NCBI GenBank assembly: GCA_964475415.1
Contig: CAYYWZ010000019.1
Location: 1-56,247, forward strand
Source: CALCMJ01 sp964475415
Lineage (GTDB): Bacteria > Bacteroidota > Bacteroidia > Chitinophagales > Saprospiraceae
Direction: 5' to 3'
Length of the DNA stretch: 56,247 nt
The notes below the pieces were generated by a model. That model ran no database searches and had not been told where the DNA came from. It worked only from the letters and a program-made list of their open reading frames with translations. Shown in pieces: positions 10,101 through 18,864 of this stretch (the stretch's first letter is position 1; every line of letters begins with the position of its first letter). A program made the position numbers and the translations under genes.

Positions 10101-12672
10101 CTATTATCATATCAAAATTCTCTAGAGACTTTAGATTTATATTGCTAGAGTACCACCTGTTCTTAGGTACTTTTACACCTACATAATATGGAAACGGTTC
10201 CACATCTAGAGAGAAATTATCTTCACTGAAAGCTCCACCTAATTCGAATACCTTTACCTTGAAATTTGCTTTTATTTTTCCTGCAATACTATTTTTATCT
10301 GGTTCAGGAATAGTGATTATTGCGGCACCATCTTCATTTAGTTTTTTATCATAGATATTGTTTATACTAGTATTTAGCCTACGTGAGGGATCTGTAAATC
10401 TAAAGTCAGAAAATTTTGAAAAGTAAGTTCTACTATCTACATATTGTAGATCTACTTTCGCCTTAAGTTGAGAGGCAGGAGCACCGTGCAACCAATTAGA
10501 TTGGACATTTATTTTTCTACTTTCTTGCTTGTACAAGCTTACAACTGCATCATCCTTCTTATCCACTATAATCTTAAGCCTGTTAGGTTTAATCGTTTCT
10601 ACTTTTAGGGTTTTATAGAATTTATGATTACCTACTTCTACTATTGCTTTCCAGTTACCTGTTACATCATTCGTATTCGTTGGTATAGGGAAAACATATA
10701 TTCTACCATTATGCTCACTGGTTGTTTTTGTATAACGTTGCGTACCTTTAGCATCTTTGACATATATACTTACTGGATGATTAGTAGGATATAATTTAGA
10801 TTTATCTTCCAGAATGAAGCTAAGGAAAATCGTATCTCCTGGTCTCCACACACCTCTTTCTCCATAGATATAGCCATCTACTTCTTTCTTCTTCGTCTTA
10901 CCACTTATGTCAAACTCAGTCATGGAATTAGCGTACTGATCTGAAATACTTAAGTATCCATAAGTACCCTGGTGTTTTACTATTATAGTCTTGGGTATAC
11001 GTTCACAAGCTATCTTTATACTTCCATTAGAAGCTCTACCCTCTCCTAATTTTTGATGCTGGAAATCATATATTTCTACTCTTGCGTCTTTTATTTTTTT
11101 ACCAGACTTAAGATCAGTAAGATGCACAGTGGTTGTATGATCTGCATCTCGCTTAGCAATAATCCCTATGTTAGAAGCTAGGACGTTTCGGCTGACAAAC
11201 CTACTTGCGTTATAGTACGCTGGGTAACAAGGATCATCATTGTGCTCATAAGCATATCCATCGTAGTTTCTCTGATATCTCATGATAGACCGGTTTCCAT
11301 CCTTATAGATTTCTACTTTTCCTTCGATACTTTGCTCACACACATAGCTTGTATAATCTTGCTGAAAACCTATCCGAATCTGATAGATGGCGCCTGGTTC
11401 TACCTGTATAATATTCTGAAGATCTATGGCATATCTAGACCATCCTTCGTTTTCTTTTTCTGCAGAAAGTTGGGCAAGATCTAGTTTCTCTTGATGTATT
11501 ATTCTACCTACCTGAGCTAATCCACTTTGGCCATCCAGTTTATTATATTGTAAATACTGTAAGACATTAGACTCAAATATTTTAAAAACCTCTATGTCTA
11601 CGTAGTCCAGTTGTGTAGCCTCAAAAGGAAATAATATCTTATCTGTATTCGGAATGATGACACCTCTACCCAATAGTCTTATAGCAGGTTTTATTGCTTT
11701 AAATCGCAGGGTCTTACTATAGGTTCTTGCTAAGAATTTTCCCTTCTGATCTTTGATTTTATCTGACACCGATAGGTCTAACTCTGTAGGTATTTTTTTA
11801 GGAAATAATTTCAGTTCACTTCCGTTTATTGCGTAGGTATAGTCTAGGTCAAAGTTACTTGCGCTAATCATTCCCTTTAGATCTTGGGTTGTGGATAACG
11901 CTTCCGAAAAAATAATCCTTATGTACTTAGTTCCTTCCTCTATAACAGTGGCTTCTGTTACTACAAACTCTCCTAGGGGAGGAATAGTGGTTGTTCTTTG
12001 TCCAGAAAAGCCTTTTGCAAGTTTTCCGCCTTTCCAGTCTATCTTTAGTGTATTTTCCTCAGTTGTTCTTTCTATGTTTTCTACTATAAAGGTATGTGTT
12101 CTTCCATCCTTAGTATGATTCCAGTCTATCGTCAGTTTTTGCTTATCAGATGTCATTATATCTAGCATTTTCTCTACAGCATCATTCTTCACTGCTTCGT
12201 TAGCTACTATGCTTCCACCATATGCTACCAGCTTTTCATCATTATTATAGTTGTACTTTATCCCGCCTGTTTGGAGTTTAAGGGTAAGGTCATTTGTACC
12301 AAAGGCAATAATTAGTGGTGCCTCCCCTTTTGCTGATGCGTATAGTTTTGAGATATCTAACTCCGCATGGAAGGGCGTATTATACGGTAAATTTTCACTT
12401 GGTATAAAACCTATGGTTCTATCATCTGTCCATTTATAGATTCCCTCAATAGATGGTGTAAACTTCAATATTTCTTCTAGCTTGATTTGGTCTTTGTTTT
12501 CTATTATGCTTGCCAACCTAATCTTTAGGGTTTCATCCACATTCACGGCTGAAGGAATGTGTTCTACAACATATTTTCCTAGTTGGTTAACAGCTGTAGT
12601 TTTCTGGACTACCTCCTTTTTACAACTTAACAAGAATAGAAGCGAGACGAAAAGGCTGAGATAAATTTTCAT
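7105..12672 (-). CDS. Bacterial alpha-2-macroglobulin lipoprotein (protease trap)
   Basis: This 1,855-residue lipoprotein has a lipobox ending at Cys17 (FLLSC). It shows the long series of macroglobulin-like domains, the YGERGVWRPGDTIFLSFIL region typical of MG domains around residue 600, and a thioester domain with Cys1386-Leu-Glu-Gln in YPYGCLEQTT. In this family the Cys-Gln thioester covalently traps proteases that cut the bait region. It is probably a periplasmic protection factor facing host, prey or competitor proteases. It sits immediately upstream of pbpC, as in other bacteria that carry the pair. The length is typical of the family. No frameshift is seen over the 5.6 kb. Confidence 0.95.
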   Translation of the reverse strand: MKIYLSLFVSLLFLLSCKKEVVQKTTAVNQLGKYVVEHIPSAVNVDETLKIRLASIIENKDQIKLEEILKFTPSIEGIYKWTDDRTIGFIPSENLPYNTPFHAELDISKLYASAKGEAPLIIAFGTNDLTLKLQTGGIKYNYNNDEKLVAYGGSIVANEAVKNDAVEKMLDIMTSDKQKLTIDWNHTKDGRTHTFIVENIERTTEENTLKIDWKGGKLAKGFSGQRTTTIPPLGEFVVTEATVIEEGTKYIRIIFSEALSTTQDLKGMISASNFDLDYTYAINGSELKLFPKKIPTELDLSVSDKIKDQKGKFLARTYSKTLRFKAIKPAIRLLGRGVIIPNTDKILFPFEATQLDYVDIEVFKIFESNVLQYLQYNKLDGQSGLAQVGRIIHQEKLDLAQLSAEKENEGWSRYAIDLQNIIQVEPGAIYQIRIGFQQDYTSYVCEQSIEGKVEIYKDGNRSIMRYQRNYDGYAYEHNDDPCYPAYYNASRFVSRNVLASNIGIIAKRDADHTTTVHLTDLKSGKKIKDARVEIYDFQHQKLGEGRASNGSIKIACERIPKTIIVKHQGTYGYLSISDQYANSMTEFDISGKTKKKEVDGYIYGERGVWRPGDTIFLSFILEDKSKLYPTNHPVSIYVKDAKGTQRYTKTTSEHNGRIYVFPIPTNTNDVTGNWKAIVEVGNHKFYKTLKVETIKPNRLKIIVDKKDDAVVSLYKQESRKINVQSNWLHGAPASQLKAKVDLQYVDSRTYFSKFSDFRFTDPSRRLNTSINNIYDKKLNEDGAAIITIPEPDKNSIAGKIKANFKVKVFELGGAFSEDNFSLDVEPFPYYVGVKVPKNRWYSSNINLKSLENFDMIIVDKEGKPAANKKLSIGIYRVSNDWWYSRSRRNIYKYASDTHTNSIITKEVITDKNGRATIEESFDKPGSMLIRVCDTENGHCSGEFFYVNRYYDDDRSTSMSDEQLTQISRLFLKTDKEKYDSKEQVKLTVPSNKEATILLSLEQQGKVIREMWVKGKEKETIINIDLDKSMAPTLYAHVSLIQKHDQVSNDLPMRMYGVVPINVVDPQTKIQPVVEMKDKLEPKEKYTVTVSEKNNRPMSYTLAVVDEGLLDLTRYKTPDPWNHFYSKQSLLVKTWDNYNFVLNGYGKNLENIISVGGDGEAGSDSGPKKANRFKPVVSFLGPFTIGVGEKQKHDLTLPNYLGSVKVMVVARDENSYGNIDKQVPVKKPVMILPSFPRVLAPGEIVELPVTVFAMEKNIKEVAVDLETSDMLTIVGEKTQQVSFDKIGDKLTSFRIQVPDKLGIARLQLSASSGVHSVTQEIEIDIRNPNPFITEVKEQVLEPGQEWKADYALIGVEGTNEVLLEVSSLPSMNLDKRLKYLIKYPYGCLEQTTSSVFPQLYLKDITDYDSKKQSYIDNNIKQGIERLSRFQRTNGGLSYWPGGRYGNDWAETYAGHFLIEAKNKGYYVSSNIMKDYMRYTKERARSFSLSKEKKKFEDRYGKYYKWKHYEQNILLSQAYRLYILALNGSPELAPMNILREEKKLGKYASYLLATAYAISGKQHIAKELLQYGSTTAAESYSYRYSYGSEMRNRSLMAMCLSAIGKKSEAAQEIKEIAKDLGKGKWYSTQSTAFALLAVGKFLGDTERDDIKFKLDIPGGTAQDIQSTNSLFSYKLSDTEMKQKKASFKNTSKDVLFVTVISSGQPAKSDVEAYSKHIDLQVYYTDLDRNTIDPTRLEQGTDFFCNVRIKHLGTRKYNIENLALSQIFPSGWEIQNSRLSSFNTVGKRDRYDYKDVRDDRVYTFFDLSNGETKLFSTMLNASYPGEYILPDFSCEAMYDNEIQTLKKGKKVKVISTNL

Positions 12673-12756
12673 GAGTAAGTGATTTTAATAGACAATACTT
12701 AAAATAAACGCGAGATAAGTATAAGATCTTATCTGGAATAAATTTCGTCTTATTAA

Positions 12757-12790
12757 AACAAAAAAACCCACGGGAAGAGTATCCGTGGGT
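12757..12790 (-). terminator. Rho-independent terminator after the small lipoprotein gene
   Basis: On the minus strand ACCCACGG (12783-12790) pairs perfectly with CCGTGGGT (12766-12773) across a 9-base loop, and a run of seven T plus GTTTT follows. It lies 27 bases past the stop of the 111-residue lipoprotein gene. It closes the mutY-ssb-gldE-gldD-lipoprotein unit and separates it from the alpha-2-macroglobulin operon. Confidence 0.9.
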
Positions 12791-12816
12791 AGTTTTCTAG
12801 AATTTGTGCTATTGCG

Positions 12817-13152
12817 TTATCTTCTGCTATATTCTTTGGTACATTCTCCTATTCGAGAAGTAATGGTATCTCCGTTTAAGGTTAGTTGGACTATCCCGTC
12901 ACTAGCTGTACAGTCCGTAAAATTTTCTTCAAAACCGTCCCACGTAATTGTCGTAGACGTAGATGCACCTGTTATAACAATCTCGCTATTAAACACAATA
13001 GAACCCATAGCAGAAAAATCACACTCCGCATCTCCTACTAAGTCATAGGTTCCTAACCAATCTTCTTGTGAACAAGAATCCTCTTTGTCTCCGCAATTAA
13101 TAAATAGAATAGAAAATAGAAAAAACGCTAATAATGGAATAGACTTCTTCAT
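12817..13152 (-). CDS. Small lipoprotein of unknown function
   Basis: The 111-residue product has a lysine-rich start, a hydrophobic stretch and a lipobox ending at Cys20 (LFINC), so it should be a lipoprotein. The mature part has four cysteines and reads like a small beta-barrel or lipocalin-like fold (strands such as SEIVITGASTSTTITWDGFE). Such short 'DWLGTYDL...' lipoproteins are frequent in Bacteroidota, without assigned function. A terminator follows directly and gldD precedes by about 106 bases, so it is probably the last gene of that transcript. Confidence 0.7.
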   Translation of the reverse strand: MKKSIPLLAFFLFSILFINCGDKEDSCSQEDWLGTYDLVGDAECDFSAMGSIVFNSEIVITGASTSTTITWDGFEENFTDCTASDGIVQLTLNGDTITSRIGECTKEYSRR

Positions 13153-13258
13153 GGCTAATAATTTTTATAATGATGTAGAAAATAAGTAGTTACTGATAAT
13201 AACGATCTTTGAGGAAAATTGCTGCTTGATTAAGGGAAATAAAATCATAGGGCTAGAA

Positions 13259-13855
13259 CTACGTTTTCCACTCAAAGGACTCTACAAGTTTCGCAATGTC
13301 ATCTTTAACATAATCAAACACTGGAGCCATAGAATCTTGGTTCACCTGATTATAAAAATAAAGTGATCCTCTGAAATAATGATTTATACTATCTGTAAGA
13401 AAAAATTGTACTGGTGTAGCTACCGGACCTGTCATCTCAAATATAATTCCACTTACGCCATTAGACTTTTGGATAAGCATCTCATCTCTATAGTCAGCTT
13501 TACGATTATGTTTGCTTGCAAGATCAAACGAATCTTCTATAAGTTCATCAAATCTTTTCTTATTCTCTATCGGATAATACGAACAGTGAATCTTTCCGTT
13601 AAGCGAAGGAATTACTATGTCAAACCAGCAATCATCCAAAGGCTGTCCATCAAAAAAACTTGAATCCTTTTCTATATGAGCGTAGCTAGGATACTCAAAG
13701 GTGAAATCGCAATAATCCAAAGACAATTGTTGATATCCTTTTTGCGGAAAATTTATCTTAGGATACATTCTCGGCTTAGGAATAAAATTCTGCTCTCCAT
13801 TGCAAGCTACAAGGAGTAAAACAGAAATAGCGATATAGATATTATATTTTCTCAT
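13259..13855 (-). CDS. gldD: Gliding motility lipoprotein GldD
   Basis: This 198-residue lipoprotein (lipobox ending at Cys18, LLLVAC) matches GldD along its length. It has the PKPRMYPKINFP segment after the anchor, a CDFTFEYPSYA block, CWFDIVIPSLNGKIHCSYYP, and the FFLTDSINHYFRGSLYFYN block near the C-terminus. GldD is required for gliding and for type IX secretion-linked surface functions in flavobacteria. Its exact biochemical role is unknown. It follows gldE by 8 bases. The gldE-gldD order matches that known in Flavobacterium, which supports both calls. Confidence 0.92.
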   Translation of the reverse strand: MRKYNIYIAISVLLLVACNGEQNFIPKPRMYPKINFPQKGYQQLSLDYCDFTFEYPSYAHIEKDSSFFDGQPLDDCWFDIVIPSLNGKIHCSYYPIENKKRFDELIEDSFDLASKHNRKADYRDEMLIQKSNGVSGIIFEMTGPVATPVQFFLTDSINHYFRGSLYFYNQVNQDSMAPVFDYVKDDIAKLVESFEWKT

Positions 13856-13863
13856 GCCTTGTC

Positions 13864-15261
13864 TTATGCTGCCTCTAATATAGAAACATGTATTTTCTCT
13901 ATTCTTTTCTTAGAAACTTGAACGACTCTAAATCTAAAATGTTTGAAAAAGAACTCCTTATCTTTCTTGGGTATCTGACCTACAATTTCTAAAACCAGAC
14001 CTGCAAGAGAATCCGCATTACCTTTTACTTCTTCGAACACCTCAGTATCCTCTCCTATTATTCTTGCAACATCGTTCAACAAACTCTTGCCTTCGAAAAT
14101 ATAATTATTGTCATTTATTTTGACATATTCTACTTCTTCTTCTTCGTCAAACTCATCCTTGATATCTCCTATAACTTCCTCCATGATATCCTCTAGCGTA
14201 ACGATACCTGCACTTCCTCCAAACTCATCTACTACGATAGCAATATGCATTCTCTTTTGCTGAAACTCCTTCAGTAGATCATCTATTTTTTTTGTTTCTG
14301 GAACATAAAGAATTTCTGTACGAATATGTGTCTGCCATCTAAAATCCTTATCTTCATTTGTATGTCCCAACAAATCTTTGACATATAAAACACCTGCTAT
14401 ATTATCAAAATCTTCTACATATACTGGAATTCTAGAATAGCCATGCTCCTTGATAATTTGTAAAACCTCTTTGTAGTCCGTTTCTATATCTAGACCTACT
14501 ACATCTACTCGATTTTTCATTATCTGTCGAGTAGTAACGTTGCCAAACTTAAGAATACCTCGCAATATATCTACCTCTTCTTCTGACTCGAACTCCTGGC
14601 TTACCGTAAGTTCTATTGCCTTATCCAGCTCCTCTTTAGAGGTAACATTATTGACATTACCCAATCTTTTTTCCAATTTGTTGGACCAGTTAACCAGTAC
14701 ATTACTGATAGGTGTGAAAAGCCAGTTGAGTCCCTTAAGGGGTGTAGCCATAGATCTAGCAAATTGTAAATTATTGATATTCGCATAGATCTTGGGAGCA
14801 ACTTCTCCGAACAAAACAAGAAGAAATGACACAAGAACAATTGTGATCAATATACTTACCGTGCGAGACAAAACAGCTACTGAGAGAAAAGGCAGGATTA
14901 CATGCAAGCCTTCCGCCCAGCCGGTCATTATACTTTCTGGCAGCAGGGCTCGCAGAATATAATCTGAGATAATTACGATAGCAATATTGATAAAATTATT
15001 GGCTATAAGAATTGTCGCCAGTAGTTTTCTAGGCTTAGCTTTAAGATTTACAATCGTGGAAGTATCTGTAGACCCATCCTTATCTAGCTCATCTAATTCG
15101 ATATCAGAAATGGAAAAGAATGCAACTTCTGATCCTGATATCATTGCTGAACAAAATAATAATAATATCAGAAACAGGATACTAAGACATATGCCCGTTG
15201 AAAAGTTCGTGAGTTGAAAAAAGTAAAATAATATCTCCAGGTCCGGAGGTTCGTTATCCAA
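13864..15261 (-). CDS. gldE: GldE, CorC/HlyC-type membrane protein with CBS domains
   Basis: This 465-residue protein has an N-terminal membrane domain of the DUF21/CNNM type (about 15-190, with the SGSEVAFFS motif). Then come two CBS domains (about 220-345; EHGYSRIPVYVEDFDNIAGVLYVKDLL and MHIAIVVDEFGGSAGIVTLEDIMEEVIGDI split across them) and a C-terminal CorC/HlyC transporter-associated domain. General members are linked to Mg/Co ion export. In Bacteroidota the copy next to gldD is GldE, which supports GldD function. Its position directly upstream of gldD and downstream of mutY-ssb is the reason for choosing GldE over a generic hemolysin name. Confidence 0.9.
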   Translation of the reverse strand: MDNEPPDLEILFYFFQLTNFSTGICLSILFLILLLFCSAMISGSEVAFFSISDIELDELDKDGSTDTSTIVNLKAKPRKLLATILIANNFINIAIVIISDYILRALLPESIMTGWAEGLHVILPFLSVAVLSRTVSILITIVLVSFLLVLFGEVAPKIYANINNLQFARSMATPLKGLNWLFTPISNVLVNWSNKLEKRLGNVNNVTSKEELDKAIELTVSQEFESEEEVDILRGILKFGNVTTRQIMKNRVDVVGLDIETDYKEVLQIIKEHGYSRIPVYVEDFDNIAGVLYVKDLLGHTNEDKDFRWQTHIRTEILYVPETKKIDDLLKEFQQKRMHIAIVVDEFGGSAGIVTLEDIMEEVIGDIKDEFDEEEEVEYVKINDNNYIFEGKSLLNDVARIIGEDTEVFEEVKGNADSLAGLVLEIVGQIPKKDKEFFFKHFRFRVVQVSKKRIEKIHVSILEAA

Positions 15262-15291
15262 AATTTTGTTTTGAAGTTATCAATTAAAAAA

Positions 15292-15771
15292 TTAGAACGG
15301 CAGATCATCCTCTGGCATATCTTCAGCTTTTTTGCTTACTGGTGCACTTGAGGTTTCACTTACGTTATTTGTACTTGTCTTAGTATAACTTGTTGGCTCA
15401 TCTTGAGCACTAGGAAAACTACCTAATGAGTCACTATCAGAACGTTCTCTCTTTTCTAGAGATCTTAATGAATAGGCAACCACCTCTGATCTATATCTAT
15501 CATTACCTTCTTTGTCTTGCCACTTTCTGTTAGTAAGTTTTCCTTCTATATATACCATAGATCCTCTCTTAAGATCTCTTTCTGCTCTTTCTGCAAGCGC
15601 TCTCCATGCAACAATATTATGCCACTCTGTCTGCGTCTGCCAGTTTCCTGCCTTGTCTTTGTAGTTCTCGTTTGTTGCCAAAGAAAAACTTGCTACAGCA
15701 GATCCGTTTTCTAAATGTCTTACCTCAGGATCTTTTCCTAAGTTTCCTATAAGTGTTACTTTGTTTATCAT
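15292..15771 (-). CDS. ssb: Single-stranded DNA-binding protein
   Basis: The 159-residue protein has the OB-fold of bacterial SSB (about 1-108, MINKVTLIGNLGKDPEVRH and FSLATNENYKD). A low-complexity Ser/Thr-rich linker follows, and the acidic tail ends in DDLPF, the motif that recruits repair and replication partners. It coats single-stranded DNA as a tetramer. The gene is 9 bases after mutY and 30 bases before gldE, so it is part of that transcript. Additional SSB paralogs may exist elsewhere in the genome. Confidence 0.95.
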   Translation of the reverse strand: MINKVTLIGNLGKDPEVRHLENGSAVASFSLATNENYKDKAGNWQTQTEWHNIVAWRALAERAERDLKRGSMVYIEGKLTNRKWQDKEGNDRYRSEVVAYSLRSLEKRERSDSDSLGSFPSAQDEPTSYTKTSTNNVSETSSAPVSKKAEDMPEDDLPF

Positions 15772-15780
15772 ATTCTTTCT

Positions 15781-16866
15781 TTAGAATAAAGTTATTGATT
15801 TATCCCCTAAATACCAATCGATCAATTTAGGAATTGCAAAGTTTGATAAGTTTTCCTTCATAGCAAAGGAATATCCTTCTTTTAATTCTAAATTCTCGAT
15901 TTTTGCAGGAATATCGTAAAAGATACCATTAATATACTGATGTGTCAATGTTTGTCTAAGCGTTTTAGAAATTTCTACGCTCTTTATAGAAAGTGTGGAT
16001 AAACCTATTTCGCTTAATAGGTCGTTTATCTCATTTATAGTAGGAATAGTTTCTGACGATTTCTCTATACATGGGAAATCATACAGTCCTTGCCAGATAT
16101 CCTTTTCTTTTCTCTTTTTCAGCAAAATAAACTGGCTATCTTCTATCACTAAGTAATGATAATAGCGATGCCTTTTCTTGATCTTTTTTGCTTTTAAGGG
16201 AATACGATTTGTCCTCTTCTTATTATAAGCAACACAGGAGTTTTCCATGCAACACTCTGCGCAATTCGGAGACCTAGGAGCACATACCATCGCTCCTAAA
16301 TCCATAATGGCTTGATTGTAATCTGATGGTCTTTGTCTATCTATAAGCTCTTCTGCAAGTTGATCTATTTGTTTTCTTATAAGTCGATCATCTACAGGTT
16401 CTTCTATCCCAAAGTATCTACTTATTACCCTTATAACATTTCCATCTACGACAGGATGAGCGAGGTCAAAAGCAAAGGAACTTATAGCAGCTGCTGTATA
16501 TGGGCCTATCCCCTTAAGTTGTATAATTTCCTTATATGTACTAGGAAAAACACCATCATAAGAGTGCATAATTAGCTGCGCGCTTGCATGTATGTTACGA
16601 GCTCTAGTATAATAACCTAAGCCTTTCCAAAGGGCAAGTACTTCATCCTCCGTAGCCTCAGCGAGAGTAGCAATATCAGGAAAACGCTCTACAAACCTGA
16701 TGTAGTAATCTGTACCTTGGCTTACTCTAGTCTGCTGAAGTATGATTTCAGAAATCCAAATCTTATATGGATCTTTAGTTTCTTTCCATGGCATAGATCT
16801 TTTGCCTGTGCCATACCATTCTAATAATAAGTTTGTAAAAGTATGAGGTGGTTCTTGTTTAGCCAT
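15781..16866 (-). CDS. mutY: A/G-specific adenine DNA glycosylase
   Basis: This 361-residue enzyme removes adenine mispaired with 8-oxoguanine. It shows catalytic Glu40 (SEIILQQTRV), the helix-hairpin-helix LKGIGPYTAAAI (117-128), catalytic Asp141 in HPVVDGNVIRV, and the iron-sulphur cluster ligands Cys195-x6-Cys202-x2-Cys205-x5-Cys211. The C-terminal part (about 225-350) is the NUDIX-like lesion-recognition domain. It is the first gene of the mutY-ssb-gldE-gldD run, an order also known from flavobacteria. The sigma-factor terminator lies just upstream, so mutY probably has its own promoter in the 84-base gap, although no clear consensus is visible there. Confidence 0.95.
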   Translation of the reverse strand: MAKQEPPHTFTNLLLEWYGTGKRSMPWKETKDPYKIWISEIILQQTRVSQGTDYYIRFVERFPDIATLAEATEDEVLALWKGLGYYTRARNIHASAQLIMHSYDGVFPSTYKEIIQLKGIGPYTAAAISSFAFDLAHPVVDGNVIRVISRYFGIEEPVDDRLIRKQIDQLAEELIDRQRPSDYNQAIMDLGAMVCAPRSPNCAECCMENSCVAYNKKRTNRIPLKAKKIKKRHRYYHYLVIEDSQFILLKKRKEKDIWQGLYDFPCIEKSSETIPTINEINDLLSEIGLSTLSIKSVEISKTLRQTLTHQYINGIFYDIPAKIENLELKEGYSFAMKENLSNFAIPKLIDWYLGDKSITLF

Positions 16867-16885
16867 ATCATGTTAAACATATAAA

Positions 16886-16913
16886 AAAAGCGACCATGGG
16901 AATGATCGCTTTT
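16886..16913 (-). terminator. Rho-independent terminator of the ECF sigma gene
   Basis: On the minus strand AAAAGCGA (16906-16913) pairs with TCGCTTTT (16886-16893) over 8 bp with a 12-base interior, and the T-run continues to 16883. It begins 38 bases past the sigma-factor stop and ends 17 bases before the mutY start, so it separates the two transcription units. Confidence 0.85.
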
Positions 16914-16950
16914 AAAAAAAATTTATCCGCAAACTAGGAGTGTAAGCACT

Positions 16951-17490
16951 CTAGGCTGTAAGCTTAGTTCTCACATTTTCGTAAGAACCGTAGTGTTTTA
17001 TAATCTTCTCTTTCAATTCTTTTCTAGCAAAAAATATTCTACTCTTAACTGTTCCTAATGGAAGATCTAATTTATCAGCAATCTCTTGGTATTTAAACCC
17101 AATATAATGCATCATAAAAGGATCTTTTATATTTACATCTAGAGACTCAATCATATTCTCTAACTCATCCATCATAATATTCGTCTCAGCATCGTTTGCT
17201 ATCTGAACACTACCTGAGTTGATGTAAAATAAGTTATCTGTAGAATCAATAACTGTATTTCTTTTTACCTTCTTACGGTAGTTATTGATGAATATATTTT
17301 TCATAATCGTAAAGAGCCAAGCTTTGAAATTCGTACCTGCTCTAAACTTTTCCTTATTAGTAATCGCCCTAAAAGCGGTCTCCTGGTATAAGTCTTCTGC
17401 GTCCTCAGTATTCTTTGTCAGATTGTATGCAAATGAATGCAAAGGTGCGTTAAGCTTATGTAACTGATCATTGAACTCTATTGTTGACAT
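16951..17490 (-). CDS. ECF RNA polymerase sigma factor
   Basis: This 179-residue sigma-70 family protein has region 2 (about 5-75: SFAYNLTKNTEDAEDLYQET and TNFKAWLFTIMKNIFINNYRKK in separate blocks) and region 4 (about 120-170, with the helix-turn-helix YQEIADKLDLPLGTVKSRIFFARKEL given here in part). It would direct RNA polymerase to a small regulon. No anti-sigma gene is adjacent: the next gene downstream is mutY behind a terminator. It may belong to an ECF group controlled transcriptionally rather than by an anti-sigma factor. Two direct repeats upstream may be its control sites. Confidence 0.92.
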   Translation of the reverse strand: MSTIEFNDQLHKLNAPLHSFAYNLTKNTEDAEDLYQETAFRAITNKEKFRAGTNFKAWLFTIMKNIFINNYRKKVKRNTVIDSTDNLFYINSGSVQIANDAETNIMMDELENMIESLDVNIKDPFMMHYIGFKYQEIADKLDLPLGTVKSRIFFARKELKEKIIKHYGSYENVRTKLTA

Positions 17491-17548
17491 ATCTTATTGA
17501 TTTTGTTACTATAAAGTTAGTTATAATATCAACAAGATGCTAGTTTTT

Positions 17549-17582
17549 GTTAAACAAAATTTACAAAAAGGTTAAACAAAAT
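17549..17582. repeat. Pair of direct repeats GTTAAACAAAAT upstream of the sigma gene
   Basis: The 12-mer GTTAAACAAAAT occurs at 17549-17560 and again at 17571-17582, starts spaced by 22 bases, about two helical turns. The first copy is also part of the palindrome TTTTGTT-A-AACAAAA. The pair lies 59-92 bases upstream of the sigma-factor start and could be an operator or a set of promoter elements. The role is inferred from position only. Confidence 0.5.
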
Positions 17583-17653
17583 AGGGTTCAAAAACATAAA
17601 TCACTGATTATCAATAGCTTGTTGTTCGTTATCTTTCATTTAAAAATGAAAAA

Positions 17654-18754
17654 TTATTTCTGCGCTTTGTAGATTAAATAGATAGCAATAAGGGAAAATA
17701 CCATATTCGGTATCCATACACCTATATATGCAGGCAAGGACATATTACTAGAAAAGGTTACTGTAAATCTCGATAGGATAACAAAGGCAGATCCGAGTAT
17801 AATACCTAAAGCTAAATGTAGGCCTATTCCACCCCTTGTTTTTCTAGATGCAATAGCTACACCTATTAATGTCAAAATAATGATCGTTGCAGGATCAGAA
17901 GTTCTGCGATGTAATTCTATAGTATGGGCTTTAGCAGTACCTAAGCCTCTTTCTTTTTCTCGCTGTATATAGTTTTTCAGATCAGAGGAGGTCATATTCT
18001 CCATTAGCTTAAGGTTTTTGATAAAATCATCAGCTGTCATATTAAGTGTGGTGTCCATCTTTTCGCCCTTAGCGTTAAGGATAGAATCTCTCATTCCATG
18101 AAATTCCCTCATTTCATAATTATACAAGGTCCATCGGTTTGGGGCCTCCTTCATTTCTATCTTGGTAGCTTTTAGATATTTTTTGAGATTTCCCTTTTCG
18201 AAAGTTTCTAGTCTAAATGTTTGTCCTGAAGTATCTCTCTTTCTAAAATAACGTAGATAGATTTTTTCATCAGGATTCAGGAAAAAGTGTATATCATTAC
18301 TTAGTGTTCGCACACTATTTCTAATGTACTTAGACTCAAAGTCATTCTTGATCTTAGTACTCTTAGGGATAATGTAATTACTTCCATACCATAATAACGA
18401 TGCGATGAATCCAGCAGATATCATAAAGGGTACAAGAAACCGCCAGTAACTTACCCCAGAGCTTAGGATAGGTATGATCTCAGAATTCTTAGCCATTCTT
18501 GATGTAAAAAATATTACAGCTATTAGAGAAAATAGCGGCCATAACAATCCATTGATCCATGGGATGAAATTCAGATAGTAATCAAATACTATCTCACGTG
18601 TGGTTACGGTAGAATCGATAAACTTTCCGACCTTCTCGGCAAAGTCTATTACTACCGCAATCATAGTAATGAGCAGTATGGTAAAAAAGAAAGTACTGAG
18701 ATACTTCTTTATTATATATATATCTAACTTTTTCAATCTTCCTGAAAAGTACAA
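17654..18754 (-). CDS. LptF/LptG (YjgP/YjgQ) family permease of the LPS transport complex
   Basis: The 366-residue protein has the family topology: two or three membrane segments at the N-terminus (about 15-38, 62-85, 105-125), a periplasmic beta-jellyroll domain (about 130-275) and three C-terminal membrane segments (about 290-362). The N-terminal LDIYIIKKYLSTFFFT block and ATIIILTLIGVAIASRK are characteristic. With LptB it extracts lipopolysaccharide from the inner membrane and hands it to the Lpt bridge. Whether this copy is LptF or LptG was not resolved. It lies downstream of the secreted PEP-synthase-like gene. Confidence 0.88.
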   Translation of the reverse strand: MYFSGRLKKLDIYIIKKYLSTFFFTILLITMIAVVIDFAEKVGKFIDSTVTTREIVFDYYLNFIPWINGLLWPLFSLIAVIFFTSRMAKNSEIIPILSSGVSYWRFLVPFMISAGFIASLLWYGSNYIIPKSTKIKNDFESKYIRNSVRTLSNDIHFFLNPDEKIYLRYFRKRDTSGQTFRLETFEKGNLKKYLKATKIEMKEAPNRWTLYNYEMREFHGMRDSILNAKGEKMDTTLNMTADDFIKNLKLMENMTSSDLKNYIQREKERGLGTAKAHTIELHRRTSDPATIIILTLIGVAIASRKTRGGIGLHLALGIILGSAFVILSRFTVTFSSNMSLPAYIGVWIPNMVFSLIAIYLIYKAQK

Positions 18755-18864
18755 AAAGCGATAGACCTATGTTTTATATAGATGATGTATTTAAGATTAT
18801 AATAACAAGCACTTATTAAGTAGGGCGCTTTAAAATTAGAATACTTAGAAGTCAGAAAAACAAC

